Source: Meiothermus sp. CFH 77666 (GTDB lineage: Bacteria > Deinococcota > Deinococci > Deinococcales > Thermaceae). Taken from it: a stretch of 64,000 nucleotides of DNA. Under the pieces are notes generated by a model that saw only the letters and a list, made by a program, of their open reading frames with translations, did not search any database and was not told where the DNA came from. Shown one piece after another: positions 7,799-16,730 of the stretch. Positions within the stretch are counted from its first letter, which is position 1. Every line of letters starts with the position of its first letter. The DNA lies in assembly GCF_017497985.1 (NCBI RefSeq), contig NZ_JAGDFV010000002.1, positions 62,001 to 126,000 on the forward strand. The letters are read 5' to 3'. The position numbers were made by a program, and so were the translations under genes.

Positions 7799-9663
7799 GG
7801 ATTACGCTCCTCTCTGCGCCGTTCGCGGGTCAAGCGAACGATACCACCAAAACATAGAATCAGCACCGCGACCGCCAGGCCACCGGGTTCCAGGAGTTCG
7901 CCCTTGGCGGCGTCGGCCCAGCGAAACGCTGCCGCCAGGCCCAGCACCACCGCCAGGGGGATGCTCTGGCGTTCCAGGAGCAGCACCCCCAGATACACCG
8001 CGCCCAGCACGGCGGCGGCCAGGGCGCCCTGCTCAGGCGAGATCAGGTTGTTGTAGATGAGCAAGCCCGTACCGCCCAGTACCAGGAGCGGCAGAAGCCA
8101 GCCCACCTGGGTCACCAGAAAGCTCAGGGTGTAGAAAACGCCCAGCACAATCGCGCTGTAAAAGCCTGCCCGCAGCCAGGGGAAGACCCCCGGGAAATTT
8201 GGCACCCAGGTGTTAAAGTCGCGCTCGAGTTGCTGGTCGAGGGGTTGCAAGAGGGTTTGCAGACCGACGGGTCGTACCTCGAAGAAGAGATAAAATAGGG
8301 CCAAAAACGCTACCAGCGTGAGCAGATTGAGCCGGAGGTTATGCAGTGTCCTGGCTGAAGGTTCGGGGACTGGACTGGGGGTGGGATTGGGTTGGGGGGG
8401 CGGTGTGGGGTTGGGAGTGGGAGGGGGTTGGGGAACGGGGGCTGGGGTAGGGCGCTGCGCAGGGGCCAGGTTGAAACGGGCCTCGAGGACGCTCCCAGCT
8501 CGGAGCTGTACCTTGACCTGCTGAGGCTGAAAGCCTCGAGCGTCGGCATAAAGGGTATACGTGCCCAGCGGCAGCCCTTTCAGGTCGGTGTCACCCTGTA
8601 CAACCTGCTGAAAGTTGTTGGGGCCTTGCAGCCGCACGGCAGTCTGGGGCGGGCTCACTCGAATCGAGAGGTTGCCGGTAGCCGGTGCGGGAGCCGGGGC
8701 AGTTCGGGCGGCGGGCGTAGGCTGTCGCTGGCCCAGCAAAATGGCCCGGAACTCGGCCACGCTCTGGGGGCGCCTCTCCACCCGGATTTCCAGGGCTCGG
8801 TTGACGGCCTGCTCGAGGCCATCGGGGGTCTCGGGGGGTAGCCGGAGGGGCTGGTTGCTCTGCACCCGGTCGGTAGCGGCGGGGGGCACCACCCCCATCA
8901 GCGCGTGATAAAGCGTAGCGCCCAGGGCATAGAGGTCGGTGTAGGGGCCAAACTTGCCGGCGGTGCCGTACTGCTCCAAAGGCGCGTAGCCAGGGGTCAC
9001 CAGCCGGGTGTGTTGCAGGGTTTTGCCCTGGGCAAACTGTCTTGCCGAGCCAAAGTCAATCAGCACCACCCGGCCATCCTGGTGCAAGAACACGTTGTCG
9101 GGCTTGATGTCGCGGTGCAACATCCCCGCGTTGTGCACCACTTCCAGCGCATCCAGCAGCTTAAGCGCAATATCCTGCACCTCGCGGGCTGGCAGCTTGC
9201 CCTGCTTCTCGATGCGCTTGCCCAGGGTCTGGCCTTTCAGAAATTCCATCACCAGATAGGCGGTGCCGTTTTCTTCAAAAATATCAAAGACCCGCACGAT
9301 GCCTGGATGATTGAACTTAGCCATCACGCGGGCCTCGTCTTCGAACTTCTCCATGGTCTCGGCAAAGCCAGCCCCCAGCAGACTGGTGGGCGGCACCACA
9401 TTGCGCGAGTTGGCGCGCCGCGACGACCCCTCGGGGAACAGTTCCTTGATGGCTACGGGGCGGTTCTCCTGGGTATCGGCTCCCAGGTAGGTAATCCCAA
9501 ACCCGCCTTGCCCCAGCACCTTGCCCAGGGTGTAGCGCCCGCCTTTGAGCCGGGTGCCTACCGGCAGGTGGTGGCTGGCGTGTACATCGATGCCCATGCC
9601 GCAGGCCGGGCAGGTGGTTGCACCCGGTGGAATAGGAGAAGCACAGTAGGGGCAGCGTTCCAT
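7795..9663 (-). CDS. Ser/Thr protein kinase with zinc ribbon and PEGA domain
   Basis: 622 residues. Zinc ribbon with CPYC at 4-7 and CPAC at 18-21; kinase domain about 40-310 with GQGGFGITYLG, VAIKE, HRDIKPDNVFL, a DFG motif and TPGYAPLEQY, so it should be active. A PEGA domain follows (about 330-395, LSIRVSPPQTAVRL to GTYTLYADARGFQ), then a Pro-rich spacer (about 400-440) and four to six C-terminal membrane helices. The kinase is therefore membrane-tethered with a large cytoplasmic N-terminal part. It starts the kinase-FHA-PP2C operon and has its own 154-nt upstream gap after the VWA gene. Confidence 0.92.
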   Translation of the reverse strand: MERCPYCASPIPPGATTCPACGMGIDVHASHHLPVGTRLKGGRYTLGKVLGQGGFGITYLGADTQENRPVAIKELFPEGSSRRANSRNVVPPTSLLGAGFAETMEKFEDEARVMAKFNHPGIVRVFDIFEENGTAYLVMEFLKGQTLGKRIEKQGKLPAREVQDIALKLLDALEVVHNAGMLHRDIKPDNVFLHQDGRVVLIDFGSARQFAQGKTLQHTRLVTPGYAPLEQYGTAGKFGPYTDLYALGATLYHALMGVVPPAATDRVQSNQPLRLPPETPDGLEQAVNRALEIRVERRPQSVAEFRAILLGQRQPTPAARTAPAPAPATGNLSIRVSPPQTAVRLQGPNNFQQVVQGDTDLKGLPLGTYTLYADARGFQPQQVKVQLRAGSVLEARFNLAPAQRPTPAPVPQPPPTPNPTPPPQPNPTPSPVPEPSARTLHNLRLNLLTLVAFLALFYLFFEVRPVGLQTLLQPLDQQLERDFNTWVPNFPGVFPWLRAGFYSAIVLGVFYTLSFLVTQVGWLLPLLVLGGTGLLIYNNLISPEQGALAAAVLGAVYLGVLLLERQSIPLAVVLGLAAAFRWADAAKGELLEPGGLAVAVLILCFGGIVRLTRERRREERNP

Positions 9664-9817
9664 ACGCTACGCGAGAGTACAGGGGTTATGCGATATGAAC
9701 AGGACGCAAAACATCTGGGCTACACCTGCTCGAGTATAGCTTTTTACTGGCCCCCAGAATCCCGCGAAACTGCGGTGCGGTGCACCTGTTTGGGGGGATA
9801 CCCACGCCCTGGCCCCA
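9664..9817 (-). promoter_or_regulatory. gap between VWA gene and kinase operon
   Basis: 154 bases without a gene. On the minus strand it holds a TATACT-like box about 70 nt before the kinase ATG, so the kinase-FHA-PP2C genes may have their own promoter. No Shine-Dalgarno is evident. Confidence 0.3.
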
Positions 9818-11218
9818 TCAAGCGCCGGTCATCTTGCGAATTTCTTCGTCGGAGGGCAGGTCGCCCCCGCCCGGCGCGGCCTCAGGCCCTTGTTTGAGTA
9901 CCTGGGTCTTGGCCCCAATCTTGATGGTCTTGGCGGTGCCGATGCTGATGGTCTTGCTGCTCTTGAGCTCACCCACAGCCTGATCGAGGGCGCGGGTCAT
10001 GGCGGTGTTGCCCAGCTTGACGGTCATGTTGCGGGCTAGTTCCAGCGTTTTGGCGGCCTTGCTGGGGTCGGTGCGGGCCTCCACCGTGGCCTGCTTGATG
10101 AGCTGCTCAATGTTGCGCTGCTGCACCCACTGCATCACCTCGGGGTCGATGCGGGCGGCCAGGGTTTCGTCGGTGGTGAACTCCACCACCACGTCCATGG
10201 GGGGCACCTCGCCCCGGTAGCCCTGGCCGGGCACCTCGTAGGTCAGGCCCATCTGGGCCAGGCGGATGCGCGAAGCCGGGCGGGCCGGCAGGGTGAACTC
10301 GAGGATAAACACCGTCCAGTCGCCCTTGGCCGCGTTGCCCAGGGGGTAGGGGCTGGCCTTCAGGTCTACCTCGGCCTGGGTGGGGTAGACCCGCGTGACC
10401 CGATCCAGGGTCACGTCCTTCACGGTTCTGACCGCGAGGCCAATATTGGTGATGACCTCGTTGGCGGCGTTTTCCAGCTCGCCCAGAATAGCCCTGGGCA
10501 GCTCGGTGGCCTTGAGGCTTGGGGGCAGCGGGTTCTGGGTATCGGGCACAATGTGGAAGGGCTTACCCTGGGTGCGGTCGGTGATGGCCGTGAGCAGGTC
10601 GTCGTTCCAGTCGTCGCCCACGCCAATGGCAGTTACGGGGATGTGGGCCTCGGCCAACTCTTGGGCGGCTTGCTCAACGAGTGGCTCATCGAAAGCCTGC
10701 CCGTCGGTCAGCAGAATCATGCGGCGGCTGCCCGACTCCTTTTGCAGTTGCTTCATGCCTTCCAGCATCCCCGCACCCATGTGGGTTCCGCCGGAGAACT
10801 GGGGCAGTTGCTCCACGGCTGCGATCAAGCGGGCCTTGTGGGCGGCATCGGTAAAGGGCTGCACCACCCCGGCGTGGTCATCGAACTTGATGAGCGCCAG
10901 ACGGTCGGTAGGCTGGAGTTGGCGGCTATTCAGCAGGTTTTGCAGCGCTTCCACCACCAGGTCCATCTTGCTCTTGGCGCCGCGCACCACCTCATACGAC
11001 TTGCCATCCACCCGAACGCTCTGTCCGGTGCGCTCTTTGGGTTCGGTCACCACCTCGCGCATCGAGCCGGAGGTGTCCACCACAAAGGCAATGGCCAGTT
11101 GGGGCCGGGCCCCTGCAGCCTGGGCCTCGGGGCGCACCTTGAGGGCCAAAAACATCTTCTGGCCGGGCATGTTGGCCAGCAGGTATTCGCGGTGGGGTTG
11201 CAGACGGGTCTCGAGCAT
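9818..11218 (-). CDS. VWA domain protein with intact MIDAS
   Basis: 466 residues. The ATG with GGAGAT 5 nt upstream gives MLETRLQPHREYL; an upstream GTG at 11233 is less likely. After an N-terminal strand region, a von Willebrand A domain (about 40-220) has the metal site DTSGSM, Thr in SGGTHMG and Asp in LLTDGQAF, all intact. A beta-rich second half follows (about 250-370), then a helical tail ending DLPSDEEIRKMTGA. There is no signal peptide, so it is cytoplasmic. It lies upstream of the kinase/FHA/PP2C genes on the same strand, recalling TerY-type VWA proteins. Confidence 0.85.
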   Translation of the reverse strand: MLETRLQPHREYLLANMPGQKMFLALKVRPEAQAAGARPQLAIAFVVDTSGSMREVVTEPKERTGQSVRVDGKSYEVVRGAKSKMDLVVEALQNLLNSRQLQPTDRLALIKFDDHAGVVQPFTDAAHKARLIAAVEQLPQFSGGTHMGAGMLEGMKQLQKESGSRRMILLTDGQAFDEPLVEQAAQELAEAHIPVTAIGVGDDWNDDLLTAITDRTQGKPFHIVPDTQNPLPPSLKATELPRAILGELENAANEVITNIGLAVRTVKDVTLDRVTRVYPTQAEVDLKASPYPLGNAAKGDWTVFILEFTLPARPASRIRLAQMGLTYEVPGQGYRGEVPPMDVVVEFTTDETLAARIDPEVMQWVQQRNIEQLIKQATVEARTDPSKAAKTLELARNMTVKLGNTAMTRALDQAVGELKSSKTISIGTAKTIKIGAKTQVLKQGPEAAPGGGDLPSDEEIRKMTGA

Positions 11219-11277
11219 ACATCTCCTATGCACGGGTACGCAGTTGGGTTGGCAGGCCCAACCGGACGAGGTGTGTT

Positions 11278-11431
11278 TTACCGGGGGCGGATGTCCAGGA
11301 CGATCTCCAATTCGAGCGCATTCAACAATGATTGTAGCTTAAGTGATTGAGTGCCACGGCTGTCTTTTGTCACCTGAGCCGCGAACGATTGCTGCTCGGG
11401 TAAACGCATCTTTCAGGTGATCCTTGGCCAC
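11278..11431 (-). pseudogene. remnant of small regulator, perhaps XRE/antitoxin-like
   Basis: On the minus strand a GTG at 11431 follows AGGAG and reads MAKDHLKDAFTRAAIVRGSG before stopping. In the neighbouring frame the sequence continues as SLKLQSLLNALELEIVLDIRPR to a stop at 11278, a tail that resembles HigA/HipB-type antitoxins (a helix, then a beta strand with RPR). One frameshift would join the halves. A TCACCTGA/TCAGGTGA inverted pair (11370-11377, 11413-11420) lies inside. Confidence 0.35.
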
Positions 11432-11490
11432 TTCTGTTCTCCTGGCGCGGTTTGAAGAGGTGCTATCCACCAGCCTCTGACCCGTGATAC

Positions 11491-11612
11491 CATCTTCGTT
11501 TGAACACTTTGCACAATTTTAGGTTGAGAGTAGAGGGTAGGTGTTGGTAACCTACCCCCTACCCCCCACTGCCCACCCCCACCTTATGCGTTGCTGAAAG
11601 TTTGGTTATTTG
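11491..11612 (+). repeat. dispersed repeat R1, copy A
   Basis: Has the R1 landmarks in order: CGTTTGAACACTTTGCA, a G-rich arm (GAGGGTAGGTGTTGG), a C-rich arm (CCTACCCCCTACCCCC), then TGCGTTGCTGAAAG. The arms are roughly complementary and could form a long hairpin. The surrounding gap 11219-11660 otherwise holds only the regulator remnant and a GTTGGG/CCCAAC hairpin at about 11243-11262. Confidence 0.75.
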
Positions 11613-11660
11613 TCTTTGGTACGACCCGTTACCGTGCATCCACCGGTTTGCCGGGCTGAA

Positions 11661-13124
11661 CTACGGGGCAGCCTTCAGGGTCTGGCCGCTTCGGGAGGGT
11701 TCGCCCAGCAGGCTGAGGGGCTCCTGGGCCAGGGTTCGCAGGGCCTTGCGACGGCGACTTTTGAGCTCCTTGAGCTCCAAGCGCTCGAGCTTCAGCCGGT
11801 TCAGGGCGTAGTCCAGGTAAATCGCCTGGGCCTCCGGGGCAGCCCCGCCCAGCACCCGCCGACGGGCAATAAAGCGCTCGGGCTCGAGGGCTTTCAGCAA
11901 CTCCGGGTCGCCAAAGCCCAGGTGGCTTTGCAGGTCGTCCAGGCCCAGCTCGGCCACCGTACGACCCTTGCTGCTCAGCTCGCGCAGCATGCCCTGTACT
12001 CTGGGGTAGGCCTCGGCCAGCGAGAGGTGGTGCCCCGAAACCAGCACATCCACCAGCTCGGAGGCCAGCACGCTGCGGTCGCGCAGGCCCTGGGCCAGCA
12101 CCTCCGGCACAAAGCGGCTTTCTTGCAAGGCCACCCGCAGGAGCGCCACGGCCCCCTCGGCGGCATAAAACAGGCTGTAGAGGGGCTCGAGTACCCCTGG
12201 CCCGTGGTCGTTCACGTCGCCGAAGGGGGTGCTGTAGTTGAGGTGGCCCAGGGTGGTGGGGCCGCCCATCAGCTCGGCCAGGAAGCCCCGCACATGCTCG
12301 AGCACCACCGGGTTCACCTTCTGCGGCATGATCGAAGACCCCTGGCTGATTTTTTCGGCTACCTGAAAGCCTCCTTGCTCGGCCCAGAACAAAAGGTCGG
12401 CCACCAGGCGGGAGAGGCTGGTGCCCATCCCGGCCAGGGCAAAGGCAATTTCCAGCGCCCAGTCGCCCGCCGCAATGGCATCGTAGGTGTGCTCGAGGGT
12501 GCCCCCAAAGCCCAGCCACTGGGCCAGGGCCTTGCGGTCTACCGGATAGGGGCTGCCCGCCAGGGTTGAAGCACCCAGCGGGCACTTGTCGGTGGTATGG
12601 AAGGCAGAGCGCAGGCGCTGGTAGTCGCGCGAGAGCAGATTTTCCACGCCCGTCAGGTAGTGCCCCAGGGTGGTGGGCTGGGCGGGGCGGTGGTGGGTGT
12701 AGGCGGTCAGGAGGGTTTGCCGATGGGTCTGGCCCAAACCCAGCAACTCCCGCCGCAGGTCGGACAGCGCCGTCAGCACCCGCAGCAGCCGTTCACAGGC
12801 GTAGGCCCGAAACACCGTGAGGTCGAGGTCGTTGCGGGAGAGGCCGCGCCGCAAGGCTCCTGCAATCTCGTGACCGTAGCGCTCACGCAGATGAAAGTCT
12901 ATGGTGAAAAAAATATCCTCGAGCTGCCCGCTAAAGCCTGGAATGGGGTCTTTGCGTAGCTCACTCAAGGCCCAGGCGGCTTCTTTGGCCTCGGGAACGT
13001 TGAGCTTGCTCAGGCCCAGCGCATACGCCGTAAGGGCATCGTAAAAATAATCGCCCAGATGCTCCTTGGCGAAGCGGAAGTGCCTTTGCAACACCCAGCG
13101 ACGGTATAGATTGTGCCAGCGCAC
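11661..13124 (-). CDS. argininosuccinate lyase-like protein
   Basis: 487 residues of the fumarase/aspartase superfamily. The signature GSSIMPQKVNP (about residue 277) and the LSRNDLDLT element (about 93) place it nearest ArgH, which releases fumarate from argininosuccinate. It departs from typical ArgH: the usual HTGRSRNDQ reads RRGLSRNDL, and the N-terminal WGGRF-type motif is missing. Either it is the organism's divergent ArgH or a paralogue with another substrate. GTG start after GAGGAGGTCAG. It is not near argF/argC, which lie 30 kb away. Confidence 0.75.
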   Translation of the reverse strand: MRWHNLYRRWVLQRHFRFAKEHLGDYFYDALTAYALGLSKLNVPEAKEAAWALSELRKDPIPGFSGQLEDIFFTIDFHLRERYGHEIAGALRRGLSRNDLDLTVFRAYACERLLRVLTALSDLRRELLGLGQTHRQTLLTAYTHHRPAQPTTLGHYLTGVENLLSRDYQRLRSAFHTTDKCPLGASTLAGSPYPVDRKALAQWLGFGGTLEHTYDAIAAGDWALEIAFALAGMGTSLSRLVADLLFWAEQGGFQVAEKISQGSSIMPQKVNPVVLEHVRGFLAELMGGPTTLGHLNYSTPFGDVNDHGPGVLEPLYSLFYAAEGAVALLRVALQESRFVPEVLAQGLRDRSVLASELVDVLVSGHHLSLAEAYPRVQGMLRELSSKGRTVAELGLDDLQSHLGFGDPELLKALEPERFIARRRVLGGAAPEAQAIYLDYALNRLKLERLELKELKSRRRKALRTLAQEPLSLLGEPSRSGQTLKAAP

Positions 13125-13182
13125 CTGACCTCCTCAAAAGGGCATGCAATGCGGTGCAATGCCCTTCCACCATCAGCATATC

Positions 13183-13280
13183 GCGCTCTTTACAGACGTA
13201 GCCGCCCATCCGGGCGGCTACTGTTTTGTCCAGGACAAAGCTTTCTTGATGTTGGATGGCTCAAATTATACGAAGAGCGC
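13183..13280 (+). repeat. dispersed repeat R2, copy b (intact, 98 bp)
   Basis: Runs from GCGCTCTTTACAGACG to TATACGAAGAGCGC. It contains a perfect hairpin GTAGCCGCCC-ATCC-GGGCGGCTAC (13198-13221), TTTGTCCAGGACAAA, and GGATGGCTC. The best-formed member of the family here. Confidence 0.8.
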
Positions 13281-13360
13281 TCTACACTGCCCTGATGCAA
13301 GCCTGGTTTGAGTCAGGGGCATTTCCTGAACCGATGTCATACCCAATCCACCAGAACCCC

Positions 13361-13590
13361 TTTCCTTCTCCCCTTGCGGGAGAAGGTGGCGACACCTCGG
13401 TAGCAGTATAAGGAAGTATCTCCACGATAGAAACGTAATGGGTAAGGAAAGGGTGATTCACGAGGCTGCGCCGCTGCAAACCCCAGAATTCGCACTTCCG
13501 TTGAGCAGCATGATATTTCTATCACGGGCGCACTGAGAATAGTGCCGGAGACGTTATTAACTGCGTCTGGGGTGTCGCCGGATGAGGGGT
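13361..13590 (+). repeat. repeat R3, copy a
   Basis: Hairpin CCTTCTCCC-CTTGC-GGGAGAAGG (13364-13386) followed by GGCGACACC (13388-13396), whose inverted partner GGTGTCGCC lies at 13571-13579. The 174 nt between the arms are unlike the other copy. Together with R2b this accounts for the gene-free stretch 13125-13644. Confidence 0.6.
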
Positions 13591-13644
13591 ATAAAGAATG
13601 CCTCTCAAAAAATGACTGTTCAGGTTAATGCCGGTTTCAGCCCT

Positions 13645-14277
13645 TCAAGCCAGCCACAGCGCCACCCAACCGCCTGTGGCGGTAGCCAGCAGATTGGTCA
13701 GGTCGTTGCTCCACCATTCAAAACGGTCTTCCAACAACCCCAGCAGGGTGTCGGCCAGAGCCCCGGCAATGCCGCCCAGCACCACAGCCTGAGCCGGCAC
13801 ACCCAGCCCCCAGGCCCAGGGCGCAAATAGCCCAGCCCCCAGCACCAGTGCAAGGGTTCCGGGCCCACTCACCGCTGCGTTGGTTCCGGTCTCTACCCGT
13901 CCTTTGAGCGGGTGCCAGGCCCACCGACTACGGCTGCCCATTTCGGTGGCCAGCGTGTCGGCGGCGGCTGTAGCCAGCGCAGCCAGAAAAAAGACCGGCG
14001 ACCCCAGCGCCATGCCTATTGCAGCCGGAAGCCCATTGGCCAGCACTTGAAAAGCCGTGCGACCTGAGCGGTCATGGCTTTTGGGATTGAGCCGACTAGC
14101 GATGCTGCCCAGCGCTACCAAAAAAATGACTGCCAGCGCAGCCGTTGGGCCCCCCGCCCACAGCGGCAACCCGCCCACCAGTGCCGCAGCCCAGGCAGCA
14201 TTGGGCCTAAGCCAGCCCAGCCGTTCGGCCAGCAGGCCCACAGCAAAGGCGATGAGCAGAGCTGGAAGCGGATTCAT
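13645..14277 (-). CDS. DUF92 family integral membrane protein
   Basis: About 210 residues, six or so membrane helices, with the family's conserved ATAAADTLATEMG and GTNAAVSGPGT segments and a C-terminal NDLTNLLAT. DUF92 (TIGR00297) proteins are widespread in archaea, cyanobacteria and Thermus-group bacteria; one plant relative has been linked to phytyl-phosphate kinase activity, but the role here is unknown. The ATG giving MNPLPALL fits the first helix; an upstream start at 14328 would add 17 non-conserved residues. Neither has a good ribosome binding site. Confidence 0.8.
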   Translation of the reverse strand: MNPLPALLIAFAVGLLAERLGWLRPNAAWAAALVGGLPLWAGGPTAALAVIFLVALGSIASRLNPKSHDRSGRTAFQVLANGLPAAIGMALGSPVFFLAALATAAADTLATEMGSRSRWAWHPLKGRVETGTNAAVSGPGTLALVLGAGLFAPWAWGLGVPAQAVVLGGIAGALADTLLGLLEDRFEWWSNDLTNLLATATGGWVALWLA

Positions 14278-14378
14278 AAGGGGGAAGTCGCCGATGGCCA
14301 GAAGACTGGAGCCCATAGGTAAGCGCAAAAGCCCTTTGCACTGTTGGCCCCCGACGCTAGACCCTCAACCCTCGACAC

Positions 14379-16634
14379 CTACAGTACCTGCGACCAGTTC
14401 ACCGTGCGCACGTTAGGCACGCTGCGCAGGCGCTCATCCAGCACCTTTTGCTCACCTTCGGTCAGGTCTACACGGGTATTGATGCGAAACAAGGAGGAGA
14501 GGGGTGAGGTGGGACTCGAGTTCACGCCCATAGCGCTCTTGCCCATCGAGGCAATGGCGTCCATGATGTCGCGCAGCAGGCCGGCCCGGTCGTCGGCCAG
14601 GACTTCTATTTGCATGACCCGGCCAAGCCCTTCCCAGTAGGCGGGCACCACCCGCCCCGAATCCTGCTCCATCAGGCGGCGCATGTTGGGGCAACTTGCT
14701 TTATGAATAGTCACCCCCCGCCCCCGGGTGATGTAGCTCAGGATGGCATCGCCCTTGGCGGGCTCGCAGCAACTGGCCAGCTTGATGGGGACGTTCAGAT
14801 TGGACTCGAGGCGGATGCCCAGCTCGTTCTTGACCGGCTTGGTTTTGGGAGCGACCGTTTCTGTTTTTGGAGCCAGGATGCGGGCAACCTGCTGGGGTGC
14901 CACCCGGCCCCCGGCGATGGCTGCGTACAAATCCTCGGGTGAGGCGCTTTTGATGAGTTTGCGGCCCACCTCCTCGAGCTGGCTTTCCAAAGGTTTGGGC
15001 AGTCCCCGCCGCTTGAAGTACTTTTCCAGCATCCGCGAACCCTTTTCCAGGGTCTCGGCTCGCTCAAAGGCGCGGAAGAACATCCGCACTTTTTGCTTGG
15101 CCGAGCGGGTTTTGGCATACTCCATCCAGTCTTTGGAAGGATGGGCGGTCTTGGCGGTGAGAATTTCGACAATCTCGCCGTTTTGCAGCTCGTAGCTGAG
15201 GGGTACGATGCGCCCGTTGACCTTGGCCCCCACCATGTGATGACCTACCTCGGTGTGGATGTGGTAAGCGAAATCCACCGGCGTGGAGCCTTTGGGTAGG
15301 TTGATGATTTTGCCCTTGGGGGTAAAGACAAACACCCGCCCACCCAGCAGTTCTTTGGTGACGGCCTCGACAAAATCGCGGGAGTTGCTGTACTCCTGCT
15401 GCCAGTCCTGAATGCTTTTGAGCCAGCTCACCCGCCGCTTGAGGGCCTCGGGGTCGGTCACACCTTCCTTGTAGAGCCAGTGGGCAGCAATTCCAAACTC
15501 GGCTACCTGGTGCATTTCCCGGGTGCGAATCTGAACCTCTAGCGGCAGGCCATTCACCGCAATGACGGTGGTGTGCAGCGACTGGTAGCCATTGGGCTTG
15601 GGCACCGCAATGTAGTCCTTGACCCGGCCCGGGATGGGCTGCCAGAGGGCATGCACCAGCCCCAGCACGTGGTAGCAGACCTGTTTCTCGCGCAGGGCGT
15701 TCTCTTCGGGGTTCGGGCCCTGGCGCGGCTCCAGGATCACCCGCAGGGCCAGCAGGTCGTAGATTTGCTCGATGGCTTTGCCTTCCCGCTCCATCTTCTT
15801 CCAGATGGAAAAAAGGTGTTTGGTGCGGCCCGTGACCTCGATGTTCTTGATGGACTGCTTGAGGATAAAGTCGCGCGCCAGGGCTTGCTCGAGCTTCTCC
15901 TTGGCGGCCTGTACGGCGGCCTCGCGCTCGGCCCGGTGGCTTTTGAGGCGGGTCTCGAGGGCCTGGTAATTCGCGGGGTCGAGGTAGCGGAAGGAGAGGT
16001 CTTCGAGCTCGAGCTTAACCTGCCCAATCCCCAGCCGGTGGGCCAGCGGGGCATAAATTTCCAGGGTTTCGCGGGCGATGCGCTGTTGTTTGTGGGGGGG
16101 CATGAACTCCAGGGTACGCAGGTTGTGCAGCCGGTCGGCCAGTTTGACGATGATAATCCGCACGTCCTCGGCCATGGCGATGAACATCTGACGCAGGTCT
16201 TCGGCGTGCTTTTCCTCGGCGGGCTTGTCTTCCTGGGCGGCGTGGGCCAGCTTGTAGAGCTTGGAAACCTTGGTCTCCCCCTCCACAATTTTGCGCACCG
16301 CCGCCCCGAAGCGCTCCTCTATTTCCTCAGGCCGTACCTCGGTATCCTCGATGGTGTCGTGCAGCAGCCCGGCCATGAGCGTTTCGGCGTCCAGGCCCAG
16401 CTCGGCCAGAATTTGCGCTACCGCGACCGGGTGAATGATGTAGGGCTCCCCGCTCTTGCGCTTCTGGCCCTCGTGGGCTCTGTAGGCGAACTCCAGCGCC
16501 GCCCGCACCTGTGCTTTTGAGTGAGCCGTCAGATAGTGCAGATGCGGTTCCAGGCCCTGCCACAGGGTCGCCACCGCCGAATGCTCTGCGGGCGATAGGG
16601 GGGTCACCACGGGTTCATGGGAAAGTTTGGTCAT
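14379..16634 (-). CDS. rel: bifunctional (p)ppGpp synthetase/hydrolase Rel
   Basis: 751 residues with the full long-RSH layout: HD hydrolase domain (about 45-200, with AGLLHDTIEDT and KLADRLHNLRTL), synthetase domain (about 240-360), TGS domain (about 395-460, VFVFTPKGKIINLPKGSTPVDFA), helical region, a Cys-containing zinc-finger segment (ASCCEPAKGD, HKASCPNM) and C-terminal ACT domain (from about 675). It makes and degrades the stringent-response alarmone. The hydrolase motif is intact, so it is a bifunctional Rel/SpoT rather than RelA. It is divergent from pgi across a 96-nt promoter region. Confidence 0.95.
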   Translation of the reverse strand: MTKLSHEPVVTPLSPAEHSAVATLWQGLEPHLHYLTAHSKAQVRAALEFAYRAHEGQKRKSGEPYIIHPVAVAQILAELGLDAETLMAGLLHDTIEDTEVRPEEIEERFGAAVRKIVEGETKVSKLYKLAHAAQEDKPAEEKHAEDLRQMFIAMAEDVRIIIVKLADRLHNLRTLEFMPPHKQQRIARETLEIYAPLAHRLGIGQVKLELEDLSFRYLDPANYQALETRLKSHRAEREAAVQAAKEKLEQALARDFILKQSIKNIEVTGRTKHLFSIWKKMEREGKAIEQIYDLLALRVILEPRQGPNPEENALREKQVCYHVLGLVHALWQPIPGRVKDYIAVPKPNGYQSLHTTVIAVNGLPLEVQIRTREMHQVAEFGIAAHWLYKEGVTDPEALKRRVSWLKSIQDWQQEYSNSRDFVEAVTKELLGGRVFVFTPKGKIINLPKGSTPVDFAYHIHTEVGHHMVGAKVNGRIVPLSYELQNGEIVEILTAKTAHPSKDWMEYAKTRSAKQKVRMFFRAFERAETLEKGSRMLEKYFKRRGLPKPLESQLEEVGRKLIKSASPEDLYAAIAGGRVAPQQVARILAPKTETVAPKTKPVKNELGIRLESNLNVPIKLASCCEPAKGDAILSYITRGRGVTIHKASCPNMRRLMEQDSGRVVPAYWEGLGRVMQIEVLADDRAGLLRDIMDAIASMGKSAMGVNSSPTSPLSSLFRINTRVDLTEGEQKVLDERLRSVPNVRTVNWSQVL

Positions 16635-16693
16635 GGCAGTTCTGGGTCTTGCTACTGGTTAACAACAGGCGACACCTTTCTCAGTCTAGCATT

Positions 16694-16724
16694 TTGTTTC
16701 CATCTGGCCATTTCCGATTAGACT
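16694..16724 (+). promoter_or_regulatory. promoter for pgi, leaderless type
   Basis: TTGTTT at 16694 and TAGACT at 16719 are separated by 19 nt; TAGACT is followed by 6 nt and the ATG at 16731, with no Shine-Dalgarno. Confidence 0.5.
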
Positions 16725-16730
16725 AATCGC

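Noticed and set aside
5445-11218. A tellurite-resistance (Ter) operon
   Set aside because: Although VWA, kinase and PP2C recall the TerY-P triad, no TerD, TerB or TerC homologue is seen in the window.
13282-13525. Small minus-strand proteins of about 60 residues
   Set aside because: They are translations of the R3 repeat and its spacer, with no ribosome binding site or family pattern.
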